DNA of 64,000 bases from Megascapheus bottae (Eukaryota > Chordata > Mammalia > Rodentia > Geomyidae), in assembly GCA_024803745.1 (NCBI GenBank), contig JANJXV010000043.1:8922018-8986017 (forward strand), given 5' to 3'. The notes under the pieces are model-generated. The model searched no databases. It saw only the letters and a list, made by a program, of their open reading frames with translations, and was not told the DNA's origin. Each line of letters opens with the position of its first letter. The first letter of the stretch is position 1. Below are positions 30,581-45,615 of the stretch, piece after piece. A program made the translations under genes and the position numbers.

Positions 30581-30969
30581 CCGTCGTGATGCAGGAGGGG
30601 TCTAAGCAGATTCTCTGCGCACTGCGCTGGACCAGCGTGGGAATAGACGAGACGCCCAGCCCTGCTACCCCCCACCCGCTGCAGTCCTTCCTGCCAGCCC
30701 CTGCTCTGTGCCGTCTGGCCTCAGTCCAGGCAGAAGGGGCCCTCATCTTGTTCTTTGCCCCCTGTGGTACCCCAGCCACTGATTGACTCCTTGACTTCCT
30801 GTCGTGGCCTGGTCTCCTGTGGGAATCTCCCTACCTGAGCCCTTCTGGGTGTGAGCTATGCTGGTTCTTCTATAGACTAGGCTAAATGCATCCATAGACT
30901 GTTTCTAGCCTTTTATAACTCAGAAGAGTCACGGTTTGTTTAATAATGGGTTATTTTGTTGTTTAGTTT

Positions 30970-31208
30970 GTATTTGTGTGTGTGCCAGTCCTAGGGCTTG
31001 AACTCGGGGTCTGAGCACTGTCCCTGAGCTTTTGTGCTCAAGGCTACCACTACTCCTTTGAGCTACAGCAGCACTTCCACCTTTTAAACCTAATTAGAGA
31101 TAAGAGCTTCATGGACTTTCCTACCCAGGCTGGCTTGGAACCCCAGTCCCCAGATCTCAAATTCCTGAGTAGCTAGGATTTCAGGCATGAGCCACCAGTA
31201 CCAGACTA
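30970..31208 (-). repeat. 7SL-Geo SINE with GT tail
   Basis: GTGTGTGTGCCAGTCCTAGG to CATGAGCCACCAGTACCAG. Confidence 0.88.
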
Positions 31209-31229
31209 AAAACGGGTTTTTAAATTACT

Positions 31230-31500
31230 AAGCAAAAAAAAGGCAAAAGGATCAGCTGGACAGGACTGTAACCTATCCTATCCAGATTTGTAGAGGCAGC
31301 CAGATTGTTAACAGACGCATTAAAGGACTGCCAGACAGCTCAATGATTGCTGGGCGATTGATCCGTGAACAGCCGGCGACACAAAATATTCATTTGAGGC
31401 CAATTTTCATCGTTGTAATAGAATTCTCGGTTTTGATCCAATTGCTTCTGATAGAAATACCTTTTGAGTTGGGGCTTCTCACTTGTGTTGTTACGGGCTC
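31230..31500. promoter_or_regulatory. candidate conserved non-coding element downstream of OLFM2
   Basis: Repeat-free, with CAATGATTGCTGGGCGATTG, AATATTCATTTGAGGCC and GATCCAATTGCTTCTG. Confidence 0.4.
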
Positions 31501-31604
31501 AGCCAGAGAAGGGGCGCTCTGCAGTGATGGGTCTCCAGGCTTAAACCCTGCACCTCCCTTCCCAACCTCTGCCACCATTGCATACACAGAGCAGGCCAAG
31601 AAGC

Positions 31605-32037
31605 ATCAAATGTCAAAGGACCCATTTATTCCAGTAACCCCGGAAAGGGAAACGTGTAAATTAAAAAAAAAAGTAAAGAAAAGAAACATAAAAAGATCCA
31701 TGCACTCAACTCCAAGGGTAAGGGAGAGAGAGGGGTGGGAAGCAAGGGGACCGGGAGGAGAGTGGAGGGAAGAGAAAGACCTGGAGGGTCAGATCAATCA
31801 AAAGAAAGAGCTGGGGGGCGGGCGGAGGGAGAGGGGGGCATCAATAAAAAGGCAAGAAAGATCAAGGGGTAGCATATCAAAAGCAGAGATCCATAAAGAA
31901 AAGACCCAATTGAGAAAGGCATTGATGGAATAGGAAGGAGAGGGGGGGGGATGGCGCGCAGGGAACAGAAGCCCGGGGAAGACTGGCAGGGGGCAGAGGG
32001 CAGGACAGAAACAGGGGACACAGGGAGCCCGGCAGCC
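31605..32037 (-). terminator. OLFM2: OLFM2 3' UTR and poly(A) signal
   Basis: An AATAAA hexamer lies on the minus strand at 31630-31625, about 410 nt past the stop, so cleavage is expected near 31605-31612. The 3' UTR is strongly asymmetric: pyrimidine-rich in the mRNA and purine-rich on the plus strand (31700-31850). Confidence 0.8.
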
Positions 32038-36954
<4,917 letters not shown>

Positions 36955-37206
36955 TCATGCATGGAAGGCCACCGCACGAGCCCAGTTCCCAGATGGTAAG
37001 ACTGAGGGATTCCAGGGTGAAGGAGTGCAGCAAGGGACTGTGGGATTGCAGCCCCTCTGCAAGCCAGGAGTTCATTCTCTCACCCACACCTGCCCACAGG
37101 GAGTATGAGAAAGAGTGAGGGAGTGAATTTGACCAAGGGACACTGAATGATAAAACTATCGCAGTGAAACCTCTTTGTGCAACCTATATAGGCTAAAAAT
37201 AAAGGA

Positions 37207-37369
37207 CCATGGGGCCATGGCCTAGTGGTAGAGTGCTTGCCTAGCATGCACAAAGCCCTGGGTTCAATTCCTCGGAAGCACACACACAGAAAAAGCCGGA
37301 AGTAGTGCTGTGACTCAAGTGTTCAAGGACAGTGCCCAAGCCCCGTGTTCAAGTCTCCAAGACTGGCAA

Positions 37370-37406
<37 letters not shown>
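37207..37406 (+). repeat. IDL-Geo SINE with (ATA)n tail
   Basis: GGCCTAGTGGTAGAGTGCTT to AAGACTGGC, then an AATAATAAT run 37368-37406; part of the Geo module is deleted. Confidence 0.88.
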
Positions 37407-37408
<2 letters not shown>

Positions 37409-37439
37409 GGATGATAAATAATAAAAACAAAGGACCTTC

Positions 37440-38225
37440 TCAGGCATGCAACTTCAGGGGTCATTTGAATAAAAACCTAAAGAAGATTGAGCAAGAGACC
37501 ATGTTGGTATCTCTAGGAGAGTCAGAGCAAAGGCACTGAGGTAGGTTCATGTTTGGCGTAATGAGGAAGTATGCAGAAAGAGAGAGGAGGCGATCGGGCA
37601 GACACCACGGAGCTTTGTGCACTGTGGTGAGGTCTTTGCTCTGAATTGTGGAAGCCAAGGAAGATGCTAAGCAGAGGAGAGACAAGCCTTGACTTGGTTG
37701 CTTGCTGAGGGGGTGAGGAGAGTTGCAACTGGGCCACAAATCCAAGATGACCTCCTGGGCTGAAGGCAACTGACCATACATACTGGCCATGAGATGGGAA
37801 ATGGAAAATTCTGCTCCAATGTGAGATGCATTCTTATGGCCCTGGGAGACTTTCTGATAAAAACCACAAGTGTCATAAAACAGCAAAACACCGCAATGAT
37901 TGATCTTTTTCTTTCTTTCTTTCTTTTTGCTCTTTCTTTTTCCCAGCAGTTTCTGATCACTCAGCTTAGGCCCTGCAGCAGACATCAAGACATCAGCCTA
38001 ATCCTGGGAACTCCTTCTAGCACCCCACCTTTTCCTCATCCCACTCAACATCTTCCTTGCTTTTCCTGAAGACGTATTGTGAGCTGATTAAGTACATGCT
38101 ATCATTGCACAGATGAGCTCAACTGCTCCCCGCATTTATAAGAAAAAATAACTCATTCATAAACACCACGAGAAATGAGGAGTGACTCATTTTGTGTCTG
38201 TATTGCACCCTGAATGAATAGGGGG
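37440..38225. other. OLFM2 intron 1, single-copy
   Basis: No exon or SINE recognised; CTTT-rich patch at 37908-37935. Confidence 0.4.
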
Positions 38226-38231
38226 CACCCT

Positions 38232-38412
38232 CCTTTTTTTGTCAGTCCTGGGCTTGAACTCAGGGTCTGAGCACTGTCCTTATGCTTTCTCAAGGCTAGA
38301 GCTCTACGAGTTGAGCCACAGAAACATTTCCGGTTTGTTTTTTCTATGTATGTGGTAGTGGGGAATCAAACCCAGGTCTTCAAGCACTCTACCACTAGGT
38401 CAAACTCCAGGA
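38232..38412 (-). repeat. IDL-Geo SINE
   Basis: TTGTCAGTCCTGGGCTTGAA to CTAGGTCAAACTCCAGG. Confidence 0.88.
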
Positions 38413-38439
38413 AGCACACCACCCCCTTTCTTTTCTTTT

Positions 38440-38685
38440 CTTTCTTTTTTTTTTGTTGGTGGGTCACAGGGCTTGAATTCGGCCTGGGCGCTGTCCCTGA
38501 GCTCTTCAGCTCAAGGCTACCACCCTACCCTTGAGCCAAGCCCCACTTCCTGTTTTCTAGAGGTTAATTGGAGATAAGAGTCTCCGGTCCTTTGTTCCTG
38601 GGCTGGCTTTGAACCCTGATCCTCAGATCTCAGCCTCCTGAGTAGCTAGGATTGCAGATGTGAGCCACTGAGCCCAGCTCCCCCC
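38440..38685 (-). repeat. 7SL-Geo SINE
   Basis: GGTGGGTCACAGGGCTTGAA to GAGCCACTGAGCCCAGC; near consensus. Confidence 0.9.
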
Positions 38686-38872
38686 ACCCCCTTTCTTTTT
38701 TTAAGAGTCCATGTGTACATCTGTCTGCCTGTCAATTAAGAAACTCCTAGGCTTCCTGAGCCGACCAGCATGGTCCCCTCTGCCTTTGCACTGGGCGGGA
38801 GTGACTTTTCCTTCCATGCTGTGTGGGCCTGCAGGCTTGCCTGCCTGCCTGCCCCCAGGGAGAAATGTTTTT

Positions 38873-38874
<2 letters not shown>

Positions 38875-38927
<53 letters not shown>

Positions 38928-38933
38928 TGTGTT
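38875..38933. repeat. (GT)n microsatellite
   Basis: About 29 units with one ATGT interruption, leading into a reversed Geo module. Confidence 0.95.
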
Positions 38934-38935
38934 GT

Positions 38936-39402
38936 GGGTGTTGGCAGGACTTGAACTCTGGACTTAGGCGCTATCTCTGAGCTCTTTCCCTCAAGGCTGG
39001 CACTCTACCACTTTGAGCCACAACCCCAGTTCTGGTTTTCTGGTGGCTCATTGGAGATGAGTCTCATGGACTTACCGGGCCAGGAGTTCGACCTAGTGTT
39101 TGCCTAGCATGCATGAAGACCCTGGTTCGATTCTCCCATACCACATACATAGGGAAAAAAAAAAAGCTGAAAATGGTGCTGAGGCTCAAGTGGTAGAGCT
39201 CGAGCCTCGAGAAAGCCCAAGGACAGCGCTCTGGCCCTGAGCTCAAGCTCCAGGACTGCCAAAAAAAACCAACAACGACAACAACAACAATGAAAACAGA
39301 GTCTCATGGACTTTCCTGCCCAAGCTGGCTTTGAACCACAATCCTCAGATCTCAGCCTCCTGAGTAGCTAGCATGACAGGCCTAAGTAACCAGTACCCAG
39401 CT
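38936..39402. repeat. 7SL-Geo SINE split by an IDL-Geo SINE
   Basis: Outer minus copy: 38936-39073 and 39299-39402. Plus insert: about 39076-39298. The 15-bp duplication GAGTCTCATGGACTT lies at 39059-39073 and 39299-39313. Confidence 0.93.
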
Positions 39403-39404
39403 TC

Positions 39405-39800
39405 TAGTAATATTTGAACTCAGGGCCTGGACATTGCCAGGCAGGTGCCTGGCACTTGAACCACGCCTCCTACAGTGAGCCAGCCCCGCCACAGAGCACA
39501 CCCATTCATAAAGAAATGTCTGCGGTAAGGCCCCGCCCACCGCGCGAACACGCCCCCACCGAGCCACGCCCCTCAACGGAACCATTCATCACCGAGCCAC
39601 GCCCCTCAACGGAACCATTCATCACCGAGCCACGCCCACACGACAGAGCCACGCCCCTCAACGGAGCCATTCATCACCGAGCCACGCCCACACGACAGAG
39701 CCACGCTCCATTCGTGAAACCACGCCCTCTCTGGCCACGCCCACAACTATGCCCCATTCGCCGCACTAAGCCCCGCCCCATCGCCCGGGCCACGCCCCCC
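39405..39800 (-). repeat. ID SINE running into a GAGCCACGCCCC minisatellite
   Basis: The reversed ID (GAACTCAGGGCCTGGACATT) ends at CACTTGAACCACGCC, where the array begins. 39556-39621 is an exact 33-bp tandem pair, followed by a 52-bp variant unit. Confidence 0.92.
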
Positions 39801-39879
39801 AGAGAACCCAATAACAGAAACAAAATCAACAGAGGCTCAAGACTTCCCAGGCTTTGTCTGGCTGCCTCCCCAAGCAATT

Positions 39880-40270
39880 AGGACTGACTTCCCCCTCTTC
39901 ACCCCAAGATTCTCATTTCTGCAGAAACAAAGCAGCCAGGCCCAACACAATTAACATCTCCCAGCAAGGCCTTTGAAGTAAACAAGCCATTTTCTCCCTC
40001 ACCCTATGCGAGGCTGAATTGGAAGAGGAGGATTTAAGCCGCACCAAGAGAAGGCTTCCGAAACGTCTCTTAAAATAATTGCCTGCGCTGGACACCCCCC
40101 ACCCCCACCCCCAACCAGGCGAGTTCTTTGCAGCCCTAATTAAAAGCTTGGGCTTTGCCAAGACACTCAGCACGCTGCTGCGATTCTCCAGTTCTGCCCT
40201 GTGGATTCAGGTTCAAATGCACAGTCGAGTTCACGCCCCCGGGAGCGGCCCCGCCGTGGTCGTAATGGAG
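39880..40270. promoter_or_regulatory. candidate conserved non-coding element
   Basis: A SINE-free block with ACACAATTAACATCTCCC, CTTAAAATAATTGCCTGC and GCCCTAATTAAAAGCTTGGG. Confidence 0.4.
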
Positions 40271-41285
40271 TCTAAATGCTAGGATCCTTCTTGCCTGGGT
40301 CTAGCTTGCAATCCCAGTCTTTGAAGATCCAGCCCAGCAGACAGCCTGGCTCATCTGGCCACTCTCCTTGGCTGAATTCTGCCTCCAAATTGTAGTCATC
40401 AAGTCACAGGCTTGAAGAAGACTCTAGATTGTTTCTTTTCCTCATGGATGGCATCTCCTGCTCCCTGGAGTTTTCGAATCCCGTTGCCCCAAAGCCACAG
40501 CCCTAGTTAAGTACCGAGCTCCAAGGGCAGATCCAGGATGAATTCAGCCTGTGACACACAGAGAAGCTTTTCTCTGTGGAACTCCCCGCCTGCATCTTGG
40601 CTACCTGGTGGGCTGGAGGTGTGGCTCTGTGGCAGAGCCCTTCGCCATATGTGCCAAGTCTTTGGAGAGAGAGGAGGAGGAGGAGAAGGAGGAGAAGATG
40701 AAGAACCAGCATCAGCAGCTTGCTGGGTGCAGGAGTTATTTCTGGGTCCCCAGGGGGTAGCCATCCGGTGGCATCACTAGTTCTGAGGAGGAGGTGTCTA
40801 GAACACAGCAAGCAGCTGCCTCTTAATAAAATAAGGATGTTATTGAATTTGAGGCTGGGTAATTTAATCAGGAAGCAAAGGTGGCTTGGGACTTATATAT
40901 TTATTTGGCCCTTGCTTTGTTCCAGAAAAGCATCTAAATGGTTTACAAGTATATGTAAAATACCACAAGATGGCTCCAATTAAATATGAGAGCAAGGATT
41001 AGAGCTTTCTGGAGGGCAGACTGCCAGTCCCCCAGCCAAGGCGTTAAGATTTCTGTACTTGCATTTTTACCCAGCTGATCTAAGGCGAAGATTCCAGCTG
41101 ATGGAAATGAAATGAACACATATCAGACAGTTACAAAGGTGCTCATTAGAATGCTGTTTAAAAAGGCAGAGCTCAAGTTTCCCCTCCAATTATCTGACAA
41201 TAGGAGGACTTTACATTTTAGGATGTAACAACAGCGTGGAATATTATGCGGTCATTAAAAAGGAAGGATCCAGCGGGCCACTTGG
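40271..41285. other. OLFM2 intron 1, single-copy
   Basis: Contains AT-rich stretches (40820-41250) that could be ancient repeats or regulatory DNA; no exon seen. Confidence 0.35.
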
Positions 41286-41287
41286 AG

Positions 41288-41490
41288 CTTTTTTGTGTGT
41301 GTGTGCCAGTCTTGGGGACTGAACTTAGGACCTGAGCACTGTCCTTGGGCTTTCCTCAAGGCCAGAGCTCCACCACTTGAGCCACAGCACCACTTCTGGC
41401 TTTTCTATATGTGTGGTACCAAGGAATTGAACCCCGGTCTTCATGCATGCTAGGCAAGGACTATTCCACTGGGCCAAACTCCTGGCCCCG
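41288..41490 (-). repeat. IDL-Geo SINE with GT tail
   Basis: GTGTGTGTGCCAGTCTTGGG to GGGCCAAACTCCTGGCC. Confidence 0.9.
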
Positions 41491-41642
41491 AGCTCACTCT
41501 TCTAATCGTAACTGCTAAGAGGCTGAGATGGAAGATCGAGGTTCAAAGCCAATTAGGGAAGGAATATTCCTGAGATTCTTATTTCCAATTAACCACCAAA
41601 AGGTCAGAAGTCGAGGTATGGCTCAAGTGGTTGAGTCCTAGC

Positions 41643-41710
<68 letters not shown>

Positions 41711-41765
41711 CTGACAGTCCACCCATAGGTCCTGAGTTCAAACCCCAGAACTGGCATATATACAA
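41491..41765 (+). repeat. 7SL-Geo SINE interrupted by an internal (GA)n run
   Basis: The Geo module is split after GAGTCCTAGCC by about 31 GA units (41647-41707) and resumes with GTCCTGAGTTCAAACCCC. Confidence 0.85.
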
Positions 41766-41875
41766 ATACAAGTAGAGCTGTGATTCAGGTGGTAGAACTC
41801 CATCCTTCAGTAAAAAGGCTCAGTGAGTGTGTGAGTTCAAGCCTCATTACAACACCCAATCCCCCTAAAAAAAAA
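41766..41875 (+). repeat. Geo fragment
   Basis: GAGCTGTGATTCAGGTGGTA to GAGTTCAAGCCTCATTAC. Confidence 0.7.
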
Positions 41876-41881
41876 AAGTCA

Positions 41882-42080
41882 GGGGCTGGGAGTTTGGCCT
41901 AATGGTTAAAGTGCTTGCCTAGCATGCACAAAGACCCGGGTTCAATTCCTCAGTACCACATACATAGAAAAAAGCCAGAAGTGGTGCTGAGGCTCAAGTG
42001 GTAGAGCCCTAGCCTTGTGCTAAAGAGTTCAGAAACAACACCTAGGCCCTTAGTTCAAGCCCCCAGATGGAAAGAAAGAG
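41882..42080 (+). repeat. IDL-Geo SINE
   Basis: GGGGCTGGGAGTTTGGCCTA to GTTCAAGCCCCCAGATGG, with a GA-rich tail. Confidence 0.9.
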
Positions 42081-42439
42081 AAAAAAAGAGGGAGGGAGAG
42101 AGAGAAAGGAAGGAAGAAGATAAAGAAAAAAAGACCCTCATCCTTTCAAATCCAGCCCATAAACATATGGTTGGACTAGAAATTTGGCTTGGTGATTCTT
42201 CACATCTAATTCAAAAGGAGAAAGCTGGTCATTTATGCAGTTCCAGCATCCTGAAACCCCAAGCACCAGATGCTCAGGAAAAGGCTGGACTATTTTGAGT
42301 GCTGAGAACAGGGAACGTTTCTCCCACGACCCTCCCAAAATGGATTCAGTGTGCTTTTCACCCCGCCATCCTTCCTTTACGAGAGAAACCACTCCGTTCC
42401 TGGGAGTGTCTCTTACTCCTGTTTGGGTAGAGTAGAGCT

Positions 42440-42620
42440 GACAGTTATGTGAAGGGTCCTGGGGTCAGGTTGCCTAAATGTATGTCAGTTTTTCACTTGG
42501 GCAATACCGTGTGACCCAGGTACAATTGCTTCACCTCTCTGTGTCTTCCTATGTACAACAAAGCCATCAATTGTCCCCTTCTCACAACACTACCAAGAGG
42601 ACACAAGAAACTGAAGATGA
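42440..42620 (+). repeat. MIR fossil SINE
   Basis: GGGGTCAGGTTGCCTAAATG, CCGTGTGACCCAGGTACAAT and TTCACCTCTCTGTGTCTTCC match the MIR core order. Confidence 0.6.
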
Positions 42621-42621
42621 A

Positions 42622-42822
42622 AAAAGTTTGCTGGGTACCTGTGGCTCAGGGCCTGTCATCCTAGCTTCTTTAGGAGGTTGAGATTTGAGGACTGGAGTTC
42701 AAAGGCCTGGGCAGGAAAGTGAGTGAGACACTTAGCTCCAATTTCTGCCCCAGGCTGGCTTCGAACTGCGATCCCCAAAGCTCAGCCTCCTGAGTAGCTA
42801 GGATGACAGGCTTGACGGGCCT
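42622..42822. repeat. two 7SL-Geo head fragments in opposite orientation
   Basis: Plus head 42625-42735, then reversed head from CCAGGCTGGCTTCGAACTGC. Confidence 0.7.
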
Positions 42823-43375
42823 CTGACTCTACAGTTCACGTTGCCTTCCTGCTCCTGGCAGTCCCTTTTCCTCTTCCATCTCCTAGTCATGCCTGAGGCT
42901 GGTCTCTGGCCCTGACAGGAAGTAGCTCCGGGGTGGAAAACTTCCATCTGCTCTGCAGATAATTCAAGCCTTGATGGGTGTTGGTTGACTGCCTCAGCAT
43001 TGGTAGCGGGATTATACCAAGCTTTCTCTCTTGACACCTGGCTGGCTTCCTTCCTCTGGTACCAGACAGGCGCTGCCAGCTTCATGTCCCCAATGGCCCA
43101 TGGCAAAGGGCTGTGATGAGAAATCAGGACATGACAAGGCTGGCCACATCCCTGTAGGAGGCTGAGATCACAGCCGGCCGCTCTGGTCAGTCCCCGAGGT
43201 GCTGGCACAGTGTCCCTGAGCCATCAGCCTGACAGGCCTTAAATAAGACATCAGCTCCTCCACACAGACTGGTTGGGGCCTCCTGCAGCCTGAGAGGCCC
43301 CGGCTTTGCCTGAAAGAGCTGAGGCAGGGAGGAATACTGGAAGTTCATTTATTTATTCCTTCACATTCACCTAGC
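42823..43375. other. OLFM2 intron 1, single-copy
   Basis: No exon seen; chance minus-strand frames only. Confidence 0.4.
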
Positions 43376-44045
43376 CCCTCTCCAGTCATCATCTACTTAT
43401 CCATTGTCCATCCATCCATCCATCCATCTACCCCGCTGCCAAATTCGTTCACCTATCCCTCTGTCTGTCTACCCATCTGTTTATTCATCCCTCTGTCAAT
43501 ACATCCATTCAGTCATGAATCCATCCATTCATTATTCATCTATCTGTCCATCACCCATCCATTTTTTTTTCCAGTCCTGGGGCTTGAACATCAAGATCTG
43601 GACACTGTCCTTGAGCAATCTCAAGACTCGTGCTCTACCACTTGAGCCACAGCACCATTTCAGGCTTTTCCTTTATATAGGGTACTGAGGAATCGAACTC
43701 AGGGCTTTGTGTGTGCTCCACAAACACTCTACCACTAGGCCACACTCCTGGCCTCCAGCTCCCATCCATTTATCTACCTATCCATCCATCCATTCTCCCA
43801 TCCATTCATGTATCTACCTACCTATTCATTAACTCATTTATCTATCTACCCCATATCTCCACTCCATCCATTCGTTCATCTACCACTCATTAATTTATTC
43901 ATCTATCTATCCACCCCCTGTCCATTAATCCACTTACCCATCCATCTAACCATCCACCTATCCATCTATGCAGTTAGTAAGCCAGTCACTTTTCCATCCA
44001 CTTGCTCATTCATTCATTCATCCATCCATCCACTCATTTATACAG
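43376..44045. repeat. long degenerate (CATC)n array split by a SINE
   Basis: CATC, CATT and TATC tetranucleotides fill 43376-43560 and 43765-44045. A reversed IDL-Geo copy occupies about 43563-43758. Confidence 0.92.
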
Positions 44046-44317
44046 CTCTACAGACAAACTGAAGCTATCTGGCCCTGAGATTGCATCCAGGCTGGCAGCT
44101 GAATGTAGCCTCTTAGGCTCAGAGCCATGATGTCTTAGCAGAAGTCTCCCAGCTCTAGTGGAGGTCACACTTCACGTTCAAGGCTCTGACATCATGGTAC
44201 CCCCAGCCCCAAGGAAATAGATTTCCTTGGAACAGAAGGGAAGAAACTAGGTTTGACTGACTTCTCTTCAGACCGTAGAAAATGTGGAGAAGGCTGGCTT
44301 GGTACAAGAATTTTATA

Positions 44318-44515
44318 TACCAGGTGCTGGTGGCTCATGCCTGTCATCCTAGCTACTCAGAAGAATGAGACCTGAGGCTAGTGGTTTGAAGCCAGCCTGA
44401 GCAGGAAAGTCCATGAGACTCTTATGAACTACCAAAGAAGCTGGAAGTGGAGCTGTGGCTCAAAGGAGCGTGCCCAGGCCATGAGTTTAAGCCCCAGGAA
44501 CCACACCAAAGATAG
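44318..44515 (+). repeat. 7SL-Geo SINE
   Basis: CCAGGTGCTGGTGGCTCATG to GAGTTTAAGCCCCAGGAACC; part of the Geo module is deleted. Confidence 0.85.
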
Positions 44516-44904
44516 GACTGGCACACAAGTACCCACTGAGTCACAAGACACCTTTCCTATCCACACCTAGAACCTGTACCATTTCAGCACTATGGTAAAC
44601 TGATTGTGGAATAATTTTAGGCTGGCCAGAAAATCACACCGATAATACAGGCAGCCCTCTCACGCTGCAACCCCATCATTCCCCGCCGCCAAGATGTTAT
44701 GTAAATCCAGCTCTTCATCACAACTGCAATCCCAGCATTGTCACTAACTCCATGCAGACGTTTTTCAAGTCTCCCCATTTTTCCCACTTCTGTCCTTTTT
44801 CTGGTCCAGGATCCCACGCATTGAGTCATCAAGTCCCCTTAGTCGTCTGGTCTGTGACAGTTTCTTGGTTTATTTCATGACCTTGACGGCTTTTCCTTTG
44901 TTCC

Positions 44905-45165
44905 CCCCCCCACACACACACACCGTCGGTCATGGGGGGGGGGGACTTGAACTCAGGGCCTAAGAGCTGTCCCTGAGGTTTATCTGCTCAAGGGTAGCTC
45001 TCTACCACTTTGAGCCACTGCATCACATCGATTTTGTTGTGATTCATTGCTCATAGGAGTCTCGGGGACTTTCCTGCGTGAAGCTGGCTTTGAACCGCGA
45101 TCCTCAGATCTCAGCCTCCTGAGTAGCTAGGATGACAGGCGCGAGCCATCACCGCTGCCATGTAT
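44905..45165 (-). repeat. 7SL-Geo SINE preceded by (C)n(AC)n
   Basis: GGACTTGAACTCAGGGCCTA to GCGAGCCATCACCGCTGCC. Confidence 0.85.
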
Positions 45166-45254
45166 AATTCTGACAAGTCTTGAGGACTGCTAGTCAAAAA
45201 GATTTTGTAGAATGTCCCACTGGCTTTATTTATGTATTTATTTACTCATGTATT

Positions 45255-45615
45255 GGTTGTGCTGGGGATGGAACCCAGGGTTCTACCACTAAGCCACACC
45301 CCCAGCACCTCGTCATTGGCTTTTGACTTGGGGGCGTGGCTCTGGGATCCGGGGCGGGTCTTCCTAGGAGTCCCAGCTTTACCTTGAGTGGCTCAGCACC
45401 GTGATCAGGGGGCGTGGCTCTGCGTGTGGGTGTGGCTCTGTAATAGGGGCGTGGCTCCACTCTAACAAAGGCCTGGCTCTGTGGTGGGGGCGTGGCTCCG
45501 TGGTGGGGGCGTGGCCCGGGCATGGGGGCGTGGCCTCATGGCAGAGGGCCTAATCTACCATTCTTTCAGTAATTCTAGGTTCCATCCCCAGCACTGCAGG
45601 GAAAAAAAAAAAAAA
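45255..45615. repeat. ID SINEs bounding a GGGGGCGTGGCTC minisatellite
   Basis: A reversed ID (GGGATGGAACCCAGGGTTCT) sits on the left. Plus-oriented units of about 19 bp (GGGGGCGTGGCTCCGTGGT) run 45335-45545. An ID 3' end (GTTCCATCCCCAGCACTGCA) with A-tail closes it. Confidence 0.9.

Noticed and set aside
39913..40173. Minus-strand frame with a hydrophobic end (LIVLGLAALFLQK), considered as an OLFM2 leader exon
   Set aside because: The hydrophobic segment is at the C-terminal end of the frame and the frame has no resemblance to the OLFM2 leader.
43376..44045. Regular repeats considered as a CRISPR-like array
   Set aside because: Tetranucleotide satellite without spacers, in a mammalian intron.
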